From: an uncultured Pelagibacteraceae bacterium
Lineage (GTDB): Bacteria > Pseudomonadota > Alphaproteobacteria > Pelagibacterales > Pelagibacteraceae
Assembly (NCBI GenBank): GCA_902596925.1
Contig: CACJVT010000001.1
Coordinates: 62,001 to 126,000 of the forward strand
Reading direction: 5' to 3'
Length of the DNA: 64,000 nt
In this document: piece after piece, positions 55,452 to 63,670 of the stretch
Layout: each line of letters starts with the position of its first letter
How positions within the stretch are numbered: position 1 is the stretch's first letter
Translations under genes and position numbers: made by a program
The notes under the pieces: generated by a model
Databases searched by the model: none
Told to the model about the DNA's origin: nothing
Seen by the model: only the letters and a program-made list of their open reading frames with translations

Positions 55452-56336
55452 ATGAGAGTATTTGACACCACTACATTTTTTGAAGAAAAATTGATGATGG
55501 ACCTAAGGTTTAATATTCTTGATCCTTTTGTTGATAAATTCATAGTTTGTGAGGCCACATTTTCTCATAGTGGAAAAAAAAAAGAGATAAAATTTGATAA
55601 AAAAGATTTTCCAAAATTTGAAGATAAAATCGTTCATATAATTATAAATGAGGATCCAGTTGAAAAAACATATAATCAAAATGGTAACTCAAACTTTTTA
55701 AGACAAAATAGCATCAAAAGAATAGAGACACAAAGAAATTACATTGGTAAGGCATTAGAGGATGCAGATAAAAATGATTATATAATTTATAGCGACAATG
55801 ATGAGATACCAGATTTAACTAAAATTGATTTTAAATCTAATAAAGCTAAAATTATCTTATTTAAACAAAAATTATTTTATTATAAATTCAATCTTGCTTA
55901 TCCAAAAATTGATTGGTTTGGTTCAAAGTCCTGCAAACTAAAAGACTTAAAAAATATTTCATGGTTAAGAAATATAAAAAATAGAAAATATAACCTCTTT
56001 AGATTAGATACTTTATTTTCTAAGATGAAATATATAAATTTAAAAATTATCGAAGATGGAGGTTGGCATTTTACAAATTTAAAAACTCCAGAGGAATTAT
56101 TAAGAAAATACTTAAATGACGAAATGCATTCTGAATTTGAATTAAAAAATGATGATTTAAAGGCTATTGAATATAAAATTAAAAATAAATTTATAAACTA
56201 TGATCATTTATTAGACACAAAGTCTTCAAACGAAAAAAAACAAAACAATAGATTTGATTTAACAAAAGTAAATTTAGATATTTTGCCAAATTATATCCTT
56301 AATAATTTAGAAAAATATAAATCTTGGATAGATTAA
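55452..56336 (+). CDS. Glycosyltransferase family 17
   Basis: A 294-residue GT17-type enzyme. It starts with RVFDTTTFFEEKLMMDLRFN, and SDNDEIPD is a DxD-like metal-binding site. GGWHFTNLKTPEELLRK near residue 205 is the hallmark that bacterial members share with eukaryotic beta-1,4-GlcNAc transferase MGAT3. It is part of the surface-sugar island. The sugar donor is unknown. Confidence 0.8.
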   Translation: MRVFDTTTFFEEKLMMDLRFNILDPFVDKFIVCEATFSHSGKKKEIKFDKKDFPKFEDKIVHIIINEDPVEKTYNQNGNSNFLRQNSIKRIETQRNYIGKALEDADKNDYIIYSDNDEIPDLTKIDFKSNKAKIILFKQKLFYYKFNLAYPKIDWFGSKSCKLKDLKNISWLRNIKNRKYNLFRLDTLFSKMKYINLKIIEDGGWHFTNLKTPEELLRKYLNDEMHSEFELKNDDLKAIEYKIKNKFINYDHLLDTKSSNEKKQNNRFDLTKVNLDILPNYILNNLEKYKSWID

Positions 56337-56384
56337 TTCAGGCTTTACTACTTGATTAAATAATAATTAAAACTATAAGAAATT

Positions 56385-57272
56385 ATGTCAAAAAAAAATA
56401 CCATTTTAGTGACTGGCGGTGCAGGCTTTGTTGGTTCAAATTTGATAGATTATTTGTTAAAAAAAACTATTTATCATATTATTAGCATAGATAACTATTC
56501 ATCAGGTTTTAAAAAGAATCATCTTAAAAATAAACGGATTAGATACATTAAAGCGAATACCAAGGATATTGCAAAAACAATTAGTAATCCAAAAAAAATT
56601 AAAGTGGTTTTTCATTTTGGAGAATTTGCAAGGATCTACCAAAGCTTTATAAACATGAATGAATGCATAGATTCTAATACAGTTGGAACCAATTCAGTAT
56701 TTAATTTTTGTTTAAAAAATAAGATTAAACTTATTTACTCCGCAACCTCTGCTTCATTAGGAAATAAAGGAAATGATAAAAACTTATCACCTTATGCTTT
56801 TACAAAAGCTAAAAATTTAGAACTATTAGAAAATTTAAAAAAATGGTTTAATTTTAAGTTTGAAGTAATCTATTTTTATAACGTTTATGGTCCAAAACAA
56901 ATATCTAAAGGAAAAATGTCCACAGTGATTGGTATATTTGAAGAGGCTTATAAAAATAAAAAACCTTTACCGGTTGTAAAACCAGGCTCACAATCAAGAC
57001 GATTCACTCATATAAATGATACCATTGAAGTGTGTTATTTGGCGTGGAAAAAAAATTTATCACGTCATTATAGTATTGCTAGTAAAGAAAGTTATTCAAT
57101 TATTGAAGTTGCTAAAATGTTTAAATCCAAAATAAAATTTTTGAATAAGAGACCAGGAGAGAGATATGCATCTGCACTAACAAACATGAACTTATCTAAT
57201 AAAGTTTATCGTCATTTTGGTAAAATCAAACTTTCAAAATATATTAATGATTTTTTAATTAAAAATAGTTAG
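56385..57272 (+). CDS. GalE-like NAD-dependent sugar epimerase
   Basis: A 295-residue SDR enzyme with VTGGAGFVGSNLIDYL, DNYSSGFKKNHL and the catalytic YAFTK motif. The FYNVYGPKQISKGKMSTVI stretch fits UDP-sugar 4-epimerases (GalE/WbpP type). At 295 residues it is shorter than GalE (about 330). It ends the sugar island; its stop is interleaved with that of tauC. Confidence 0.83.
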   Translation: MSKKNTILVTGGAGFVGSNLIDYLLKKTIYHIISIDNYSSGFKKNHLKNKRIRYIKANTKDIAKTISNPKKIKVVFHFGEFARIYQSFINMNECIDSNTVGTNSVFNFCLKNKIKLIYSATSASLGNKGNDKNLSPYAFTKAKNLELLENLKKWFNFKFEVIYFYNVYGPKQISKGKMSTVIGIFEEAYKNKKPLPVVKPGSQSRRFTHINDTIEVCYLAWKKNLSRHYSIASKESYSIIEVAKMFKSKIKFLNKRPGERYASALTNMNLSNKVYRHFGKIKLSKYINDFLIKNS

Positions 57273-59194
57273 CCCTTACCTCTCCAAGGTATAGTTTTAT
57301 CAATTATTTTTCTTAAAGTAATATCAAACAATAATCCAAGCATTCCCATAATAAAAATAGTTATCCAAATTACCTCGTATTGAAAGTATTTTTTTGCTAC
57401 ATTTTCAACGAAACCAATACCAGTAGTTCCTGCTAAAAATTCTGCCGCAACTAATGTTCCCCAACACATACCCACTGCAACTCTAATACCAGTAAGTATC
57501 TCTGGTAATGAGTTAGGAAAAATAACATGTCTTAAAATTTGTCTTTTTGATGCTCCTAATGAGTGAGCTGCATGAATTTTTGATAATTGTGTGCCAGATG
57601 CACCAGCTCTTGCTGAGATAATCATTATAGATAAAGACACCATAAATAATAAGAATACTTTTCCAGTATTATCAATTCCTAAAACTGAAATAATAAGTGG
57701 AGCCCATGCAAGAGGTGGTACTGGTCTATAAAGCTCAATTAAAGGATCAAAGAAACCTTTTGCGAATCTATTTAATCCCATAAATAGACCAAGTGGTACA
57801 CCAATTAATATTCCAAAAACTAAACCAAGAAAAACTCTCAAAAAAGAATCCCAAATATGTCCGTATGGAACAGGCACTTTAAATAAATTAAAATCACCAG
57901 TTACAATTTTAAGAACTCCACCTTTAAAATTTTGTTTTACTATTCCATCTTTATTATGAACAGGATACTCACCTGGTAAAATATCTGCAATCCAGTCTGG
58001 CAAAATAAAGCCAATCATTTTGCTCACATCAACCATTTGTATCCACAATAGAGGAATATCTTTATAACCTACGCTGGGTTTTGACATTAATATAAATTTA
58101 TTGAGAGTATCCGAAGGTTTAGGTAACCATCTACCCGATCCCTGTTCTGAACAACTTGGACCACTGGCAACGATAGTACCTGCAGGAAACAAGAAAATAT
58201 CAATTAATCTCAATCCACCTTGTTCTTTTTTTTGAGCATCATCAAATTTGACAATTGCTGCTTGCATCTTATCTAATGCATTTGGTGGGTAGATACTTGC
58301 AAATTCTATTCTTCTAGCAATCTTAACAATATTTTTTGCGTATGTTGAAGCTATTTCCTCACTATCACTTAAACTTTTTCTGTAAGATTTAATTTCCTCC
58401 TTAATTTCCTTTATCTTATTTTTAAATTGAGGGTTATGATTTCTTAGCTTAAAAAATTCATCACTAATTAAATTTAATTCTTGAGCAGCAGTGTGAAACT
58501 TCAAACCTCTATACGTTGCAGGAACTAAAGGCACTTCTAATGTATTTTCAATAGAACCTGAGCCTGCATCTACTTTCGTGATACCCCAACCACCTTCTTC
58601 TTCTACCGCTTTAAGTCGCTCATTGAGTTCTTGCTCACTTTCAAATGGATAATCAGGTTTTTGGAAATTTTCAGTTAATAGATTAATTTTTCCAGTGATA
58701 TCATCTATTTTTTTTTCAGTCTCAATCTCCAACAAATCCTCATTTGTAAGTAATGGAATAAGTTGATTAGTTTTAGTTATATAACTAATTAGTATCGTTT
58801 TTTGTTGGCTATTTAGTTCCTCAGAATTTTGAATCTCATTTTGAATTAATTTTAAATTTTTATTCTCTTTTTTGATTTGAGAAGTACTTTTGAACTCTCT
58901 TTCTTCAATTGGAAATTGATATTTTAATCCAAGCAAAGAGTCATTAACTTTTGCAACTTGGCATAACTCGTTGGCAGATTTAGGATAAAATCCTTTAGCA
59001 ATATCCCAAGAATAATAGAGCCAAATTAAAAGTAAAAAACTACTTCCAACAATTACCCAATGAGTACCACCTAATGCTCTCTCTGGATTTCCAAATACAG
59101 CGTCTACTTTTTCAGTCTTAATCAATCTTCTTCCGTAAAGAATACAGCCGACTACGGCAAAGAATATTAGAAAAGTTAATATTTGAGTTAACAT
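57269..59194 (-). CDS. tauC: Taurine-type ABC transporter permease with long N-terminal extension
   Basis: Inner-membrane permease of the taurine/nitrate/sulfonate family. The C-terminal domain, from about residue 430, has several membrane segments and the EAA loop HAAHSLGASKRQILRHVIFP. It is preceded by about 400 residues with two membrane segments at the very start and a Glu/Lys-rich, coiled-coil-like, presumably periplasmic region. TauC of Escherichia coli has only about 275 residues. It is placed last in tauA-tauB-tauC, 0-1 bp from tauB. Taurine specificity is inferred from the neighbouring aminotransferase and alanine dehydrogenase. Confidence 0.85.
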   Translation of the reverse strand: MLTQILTFLIFFAVVGCILYGRRLIKTEKVDAVFGNPERALGGTHWVIVGSSFLLLIWLYYSWDIAKGFYPKSANELCQVAKVNDSLLGLKYQFPIEEREFKSTSQIKKENKNLKLIQNEIQNSEELNSQQKTILISYITKTNQLIPLLTNEDLLEIETEKKIDDITGKINLLTENFQKPDYPFESEQELNERLKAVEEEGGWGITKVDAGSGSIENTLEVPLVPATYRGLKFHTAAQELNLISDEFFKLRNHNPQFKNKIKEIKEEIKSYRKSLSDSEEIASTYAKNIVKIARRIEFASIYPPNALDKMQAAIVKFDDAQKKEQGGLRLIDIFLFPAGTIVASGPSCSEQGSGRWLPKPSDTLNKFILMSKPSVGYKDIPLLWIQMVDVSKMIGFILPDWIADILPGEYPVHNKDGIVKQNFKGGVLKIVTGDFNLFKVPVPYGHIWDSFLRVFLGLVFGILIGVPLGLFMGLNRFAKGFFDPLIELYRPVPPLAWAPLIISVLGIDNTGKVFLLFMVSLSIMIISARAGASGTQLSKIHAAHSLGASKRQILRHVIFPNSLPEILTGIRVAVGMCWGTLVAAEFLAGTTGIGFVENVAKKYFQYEVIWITIFIMGMLGLLFDITLRKIIDKTIPWRGKG

Positions 59195-59992
59195 TTAATT
59201 ATCTTTCCCCATAATTTCCTCTTCCATGTTCCAGATCATTTCAAGGATTTCTTCTCGTTTTTGCGAAAACTCTTTATTTTTTTTGATTTCTCTTAAATCT
59301 TCTTTTAAACCCATTGAAGCGAATGGTAGATTATATTCTTTATGTATTCTTCCTGGTCTTGGAGCCATCACATATAATCTTTCACCAAGAAGCAAAGCCT
59401 CCTCAACTGAGTGAGTAATAAGTATTATTGTTTTACCAGTTTCTTTCCAAATTTTTAAAACTAGAGACTGCATTTTTTCTCTTGTAAGAGCATCAAGAGC
59501 TCCCAATGGTTCATCCATTAAAATCAAATCTGGGTTGTTGATTAGACATCTTGCAAGAGCAACTCTTTGCTGCATTCCTCCAGATAGTTGATAAGTTGGA
59601 GTGTTTCCAAAACCTTTTAATCCAACAATCTCTAACCATTCATCAACTTTTTTTTGAGTTTCAACTGGATCTTCTTTTTTCATTCTTAATCCAAAGTTGA
59701 CATTTTCAGCAACTGTTAGCCATTCAAATAAAGCACCTTGTTGAAAAACCATTCCTCGCTCAACTCCTGGTCCATCTATTTCTTTATTATTTAGAGTAAT
59801 ACTTCCAGAAGTTGGTCTAATAAATCCTGCAGTAATGTTTAGCAATGTGGTCTTTCCACAACCAGAAGGCCCAAGAACTGTAAGAAGCTCTCCTTTTTTG
59901 AGAGTAAAATTTAAATCTTTTAATGCGTGAACAGTTTCTCCTTTAGGAGTTTTAAAAATCATATTCAGATTTTGTGAAACTAAATCACTCAT
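59195..59992 (-). CDS. tauB: Taurine-type ABC transporter ATPase
   Basis: A 265-residue ABC ATPase with Walker A GPSGCGKTT, Q-loop QQGALFEWLTV, signature LSGGMQQRVALARCL, Walker B LILMDEPLGALDALT and the H-loop ITHSVEEAL. It belongs to the taurine/nitrate/sulfonate (TauB/SsuB) branch. It follows tauA after an 88 bp spacer that holds a terminator-like hairpin, and abuts tauC. Confidence 0.9.
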   Translation of the reverse strand: MSDLVSQNLNMIFKTPKGETVHALKDLNFTLKKGELLTVLGPSGCGKTTLLNITAGFIRPTSGSITLNNKEIDGPGVERGMVFQQGALFEWLTVAENVNFGLRMKKEDPVETQKKVDEWLEIVGLKGFGNTPTYQLSGGMQQRVALARCLINNPDLILMDEPLGALDALTREKMQSLVLKIWKETGKTIILITHSVEEALLLGERLYVMAPRPGRIHKEYNLPFASMGLKEDLREIKKNKEFSQKREEILEMIWNMEEEIMGKDN

Positions 59993-60018
59993 AAAGAGAC
60001 TTTATATTTGAATTTTTA

Positions 60019-60059
60019 ATAAAAAAATAGGCACCAATTTATTACAATTGGCGCCTATT
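60019..60059 (-). terminator. Hairpin terminator/attenuator between tauA and tauB
   Basis: On the minus strand AATAGGCGCCAATT (60059-60046) pairs with AATTGGTGCCTATT (60039-60026); the only irregularity is one G-U pair. The 14 bp stem has a 6-base loop and is followed by a T-run. On the plus strand the same position would be an A-C mismatch, so it suits the minus-strand RNA. Confidence 0.85.
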
Positions 60060-60080
60060 AAAATTTTAATTACCCTTAGA

Positions 60081-61022
60081 TTATAAAGGTAAGAAACTAG
60101 TATCTACGTTTCCTCTTGGTGTTCCCATTCCTTTTAAGAATGCATCAAGATTTCCACTTTCCATAGATTGTTTAGTTTCTTCAGGTGTTAGAAATTTAAA
60201 GCCACTTAAAGTTTCTTTCATATCTGCAACTTTCATTTCAGAAGCTTTTGACATTGAGTTCATATCGCTTTTACCAGCTCTATATCTCGCATTAGCCTCA
60301 TGAGTTACTTCAATAAAAGTTCTTAGCATACCTGGGTTTTCCTTCATAAACTTGGTAGTTACTGAAGTGATATCGATACCTAAGATACCTGCGTCTCTAG
60401 CTTCTTGAACTGTAAGTAATCTAGATCCAACTGCGGTTGCAGCTTTAATCGAGTTACCACCAAATAAACATGCCATTACAACATCACCACTTACTAAAGC
60501 AGCAGCGCCTTCTTCAGGGTCCATTTGAATGATGTCCATTTTTTTTCTATCCGCACCAACAACTTTCATACTTTCATCAAAAACGTATTCAGCCATTGTA
60601 CCTAGCGGAACAGCAACTTTTTTACCTTCAAGTTCTGTAGCGTTAGCTTTTGTTATACCTGAAGCATTAGATGTTACACATGTTGTACCACCCATTCCGT
60701 ATTCCATAGCAATATCTACAAGTTTGATAGGAGCTTTTGATTTAACAGCATTAATGAATGGAACTAAACCTTGAGAGTAAGAGATATCAATATCTCCCGC
60801 TAACATAGCATCAGTCATTGCACCACCGTTAGTAAAGTTTGTCCACTTAACAGGAACCCCTAGAGCTTTGGCGAAGTTTTTCTTCATCATGTCCTCTAGA
60901 TTTGGGCTTGGCCACTCTAAGAAGTATGCAACTCTAACTTCATTAGCTGCAGAATTAGCAACTGAAATTGAAAGATTAAGAGCTACAAAACATCCAAGAA
61001 TAAAACTAATTATTTTTTTCAT
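60081..61022 (-). CDS. tauA: Taurine-type ABC transporter substrate-binding protein
   Basis: Periplasmic binding protein of about 313 residues with a Sec signal peptide (KKIISFILGCFVALNLSIS, cleavage near ANSAAN). NMT1/TauA-type stretches follow: VRVAYFLEWPSPNLEDMM, FTNGGAMTDAMLAGDIDISY and GKKVAVPLGTMAEY. The ATG at 61022 is chosen because GGAAGAGG lies just before it; an upstream TTG at 61055 would add 11 polar residues ahead of the signal peptide. It is divergent from the aminotransferase gene. Confidence 0.9.
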   Translation of the reverse strand: MKKIISFILGCFVALNLSISVANSAANEVRVAYFLEWPSPNLEDMMKKNFAKALGVPVKWTNFTNGGAMTDAMLAGDIDISYSQGLVPFINAVKSKAPIKLVDIAMEYGMGGTTCVTSNASGITKANATELEGKKVAVPLGTMAEYVFDESMKVVGADRKKMDIIQMDPEEGAAALVSGDVVMACLFGGNSIKAATAVGSRLLTVQEARDAGILGIDITSVTTKFMKENPGMLRTFIEVTHEANARYRAGKSDMNSMSKASEMKVADMKETLSGFKFLTPEETKQSMESGNLDAFLKGMGTPRGNVDTSFLPL

Positions 61023-61108
61023 TTTTCCTCTTCCTTGTTTATTTATATGTTTCAATTTTAAGATTAAATTGACCTATATGTAAAACAAAAAAATGCTCAT
61101 TCTAGTTA

Positions 61109-61125
61109 CACAACTTTAAGTTGTG
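61109..61125. promoter_or_regulatory. Palindrome in the tauA-aminotransferase intergenic region
   Basis: CACAACTT-T-AAGTTGTG is a perfect 8 bp inverted repeat between the divergent starts. It could be an operator for both genes; no run of T follows in either direction, so it is not a terminator. Confidence 0.5.
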
Positions 61126-61134
61126 ACAATTATT

Positions 61135-61155
61135 TTGGTGGTTTATTGGACTTAA
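61135..61155 (+). promoter_or_regulatory. TauR-like box upstream of the aminotransferase gene
   Basis: TTGGACTTAA at 61146-61155 differs at one base from the CTGGACYTAA repeat that I recall for TauR in Rhodobacter. A partial repeat beginning TTGG lies 11 bp upstream at 61135, one helical turn away. No regulator gene is in the window. Confidence 0.4.
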
Positions 61156-61198
61156 TTAGTCTAAGGATTCATTAATTAACCAATTATAAAATTTTAAT

Positions 61199-62545
61199 AT
61201 GAGCTCAGAAAAAAGAACTTCTGTACCTAATTCTTTAAATGAACATTGGATGCCATTTACATCTAATAAAGATTTTAAAGAAAATCCAAAACTTATAGTG
61301 GAGGCAAAAGGTGTATATTTAAAAAATCACCAAGGTAAAACTCAAATTGATGCTAGCTCAGGATTATTCTGCAATCCTTTAGGACATGGTAGAAAAGAAA
61401 TTATTGAGGCAATAACAAATCAATTACAAACTTTAGATTATTGTCAACCCTTCCAACAAGGATTTGGTGGATCTTTTGAATTAGCAACTAGAATTTCAAA
61501 ACATACACCAGGAAATTTAAATAAAATTTTTTATACAATTTGTGGATCTACTGCAGTTGAAACAGCGATCAAAATTAGTATTGCCTATCATAAAGCAAGA
61601 GGCGAGGGACAAAGATTTAGATTTGTTGGAAGAGAACGTGCGTATCATGGGATGAATATTGGAGCAACATCAGTAGGTGGTATGATTAATAATGTCAAAG
61701 CTTATGCAAGTGTTTTGATGCCAGGTGTTGTTCATATGAGACATACACATTTAGATGAACATAAATTTATATCAGGTCAACCTGAAACAGGCGCTGAAAT
61801 TGCCAATGACTTAGAAAGAATTTGTACTAATTTTGGTTCAGAAAATATTGCAGCTTGTATTGTTGAACCAATTGCTGGATCAACAGGAACTTTAGTTCCA
61901 CCAGTTGGATATTTACAAAGATTAAGAGAACTTTGTGACAAACATAAAATTCTTTTGATTTTTGATGAAGTTATTACTGGATGGGGAAGAACTGGTTCAG
62001 CTTTTGGAGCTCAAGAGTTTGGTGTAACACCTGACATAATGACTATGGCTAAAGCAACAACAAATGGGATAGTTCCATTTGGTGTGGTTGCTTGTAAAGA
62101 GGAAATTTATGATGCTGTTATGGACAATTCTCCAAAAGGTGCGATTGAATTATTTCATGGCTATACATATTCAGGAATACCAGTGTCTGTTGCTGCAGCA
62201 TTAGCTGTTCAAGATATTTTTGAAAAAGAGGATATTTTTAATAGAGCAAAAGAACTGGCTCCTTACTTCCAAGAAGGTTTATTTTCTCTAAAAGATATTG
62301 ATGTAGTAGATAACATTAGAGGCTATGGAATGATGGGTGGTATAGATATTAAAACTGATGGTAGACCTGGTAAAGCGGGCTTAGCTACATTTAAACATTG
62401 TTATGACGCTGGAGTAAATTTTAAAGCTACTGGTGATTGTTTAATTATAGCTCCGATGTTTATTTGTGAGAAAAAACATATTGATGAAATCATTGAAAAA
62501 CTTAGAATTGGAATAACTAATTACGCAAAGAGTAAAAAGAATTAA
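61199..62545 (+). CDS. tpa: Class III aminotransferase, probable taurine/omega-amino acid:pyruvate aminotransferase
   Basis: A 448-residue PLP enzyme. The beginning EHWMPFTSNKDFKENP is typical of beta-alanine/omega-amino acid:pyruvate aminotransferases. The PLP aspartate is Asp256 in FDEVITGWGRTGS and the PLP lysine is Lys285 in MAKATTNG. Taurine:pyruvate aminotransferase is the favoured role because tauABC is divergent from it and alanine dehydrogenase follows 9 bp downstream. Beta-alanine or another omega-amine remains possible. Taurine would yield sulfoacetaldehyde and alanine. Confidence 0.82.
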   Translation: MSSEKRTSVPNSLNEHWMPFTSNKDFKENPKLIVEAKGVYLKNHQGKTQIDASSGLFCNPLGHGRKEIIEAITNQLQTLDYCQPFQQGFGGSFELATRISKHTPGNLNKIFYTICGSTAVETAIKISIAYHKARGEGQRFRFVGRERAYHGMNIGATSVGGMINNVKAYASVLMPGVVHMRHTHLDEHKFISGQPETGAEIANDLERICTNFGSENIAACIVEPIAGSTGTLVPPVGYLQRLRELCDKHKILLIFDEVITGWGRTGSAFGAQEFGVTPDIMTMAKATTNGIVPFGVVACKEEIYDAVMDNSPKGAIELFHGYTYSGIPVSVAAALAVQDIFEKEDIFNRAKELAPYFQEGLFSLKDIDVVDNIRGYGMMGGIDIKTDGRPGKAGLATFKHCYDAGVNFKATGDCLIIAPMFICEKKHIDEIIEKLRIGITNYAKSKKN

Positions 62546-62554
62546 ATTTCGTTA

Positions 62555-63670
62555 ATGAGAATTGGCGTACCCAAAGAAATTAAACCTCAAGAAAATAGAA
62601 TAGGCCTAACACCAGATAGTGTAAAAACTCTTGTCTCTGAGGGACACGAAGTATTAGTAGAAAACAATGGAGGCTTTGAGGCAGGTTTTGATAATGATCA
62701 GTACAAAAAAGCTGGTGCAAAAATTATAGAAAAAGCTACTGATATTTTTAATGATGCTGAAATAATTGTAAAAGTTAAAGAACCTCAAAAAGTTGAGGTT
62801 GAAATGATTAGAGAAAATCAAATCGTATATACTTATTTACATCTGGCTGCTGCAAAAGATTTGACGGCGGGTTTGGTTAAATCAAAAAGTATTAATATAG
62901 CTTATGAGACTATTACTGATGATAATGGAAGACTTCCTTTACTTGCACCTATGAGTGCCGTTGCAGGACGTATGTCAGTTCAAGCAGGAGCTCATTGTCT
63001 AGAAAAAAATCAAAAAGGTAGAGGAGTATTATTGGGTGGAGCTCCTGGTGGTGAACCAGCAAATGTTTTAATTTTAGGTGGAGGTGTGGTGGGAGAAAAC
63101 GCGGCAACTATAGCGACCGGCATGAAGGCAAAAGTTCATGTTGTAGATAAATCAGAAGCAAGACTAAAACAATTAGTTGAAATGTTTGGAGACAAAATAA
63201 TTCCTAAACAAAGTGACAAAATAGATTTGAAAACTTTAGTTGCTGAGGCAGATTTAATAGTAGGAGGAGTTTTAATCCCAGGAGCAGAGGCGCCTAAGCT
63301 AGTTACTAAAGATATGTTAAAATTAATGAAAAGAGGCTCAGTTATTGTTGATGTTGCAATTGATCAAGGGGGCTGTGTAGAAACGAGTAAACCAACAACT
63401 TTTAATAATCCAACTTTTATAGTTGATAATGTGGTTCATTATTGTGTAGCTAATATGCCAGGAGGGGTTCCTAGAACCTCAACAATTGCATTAAATAAAG
63501 CAACACTTCCATATTTAATTAAATTAGCCAACAAAGGTTATCAAAAAGCCCTTAGCGAGGATAAAAACTTTTTAGCAGGACTAAATGTTTGTAAAGGACA
63601 AGTTACATATAAAGCAGTGGCAGATATTTTTGGCTATGAATACATTAAACCTATAAACTCGTTAAGTTAG
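62555..63670 (+). CDS. ald: Alanine dehydrogenase
   Basis: Oxidative deamination of alanine to pyruvate and ammonium with NAD. The 371 residues begin RIGVPKEIKPQENRIGLTP and contain the substrate stretch YLHLAAAKDLT, the nucleotide fold VLILGGGVVGENAA and IDQGGCVETSKPTTF. It follows the aminotransferase by 9 bp. It would recycle the pyruvate acceptor consumed in taurine transamination and release ammonium for growth. It overlaps the convergent epimerase gene by 9 bp. Confidence 0.94.
   Translation: MRIGVPKEIKPQENRIGLTPDSVKTLVSEGHEVLVENNGGFEAGFDNDQYKKAGAKIIEKATDIFNDAEIIVKVKEPQKVEVEMIRENQIVYTYLHLAAAKDLTAGLVKSKSINIAYETITDDNGRLPLLAPMSAVAGRMSVQAGAHCLEKNQKGRGVLLGGAPGGEPANVLILGGGVVGENAATIATGMKAKVHVVDKSEARLKQLVEMFGDKIIPKQSDKIDLKTLVAEADLIVGGVLIPGAEAPKLVTKDMLKLMKRGSVIVDVAIDQGGCVETSKPTTFNNPTFIVDNVVHYCVANMPGGVPRTSTIALNKATLPYLIKLANKGYQKALSEDKNFLAGLNVCKGQVTYKAVADIFGYEYIKPINSLS

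Noticed and set aside
61023-61055. TTG start for tauA at 61055
   Set aside because: It would add 11 polar residues before the signal peptide, while ATG at 61022 has a good Shine-Dalgarno.
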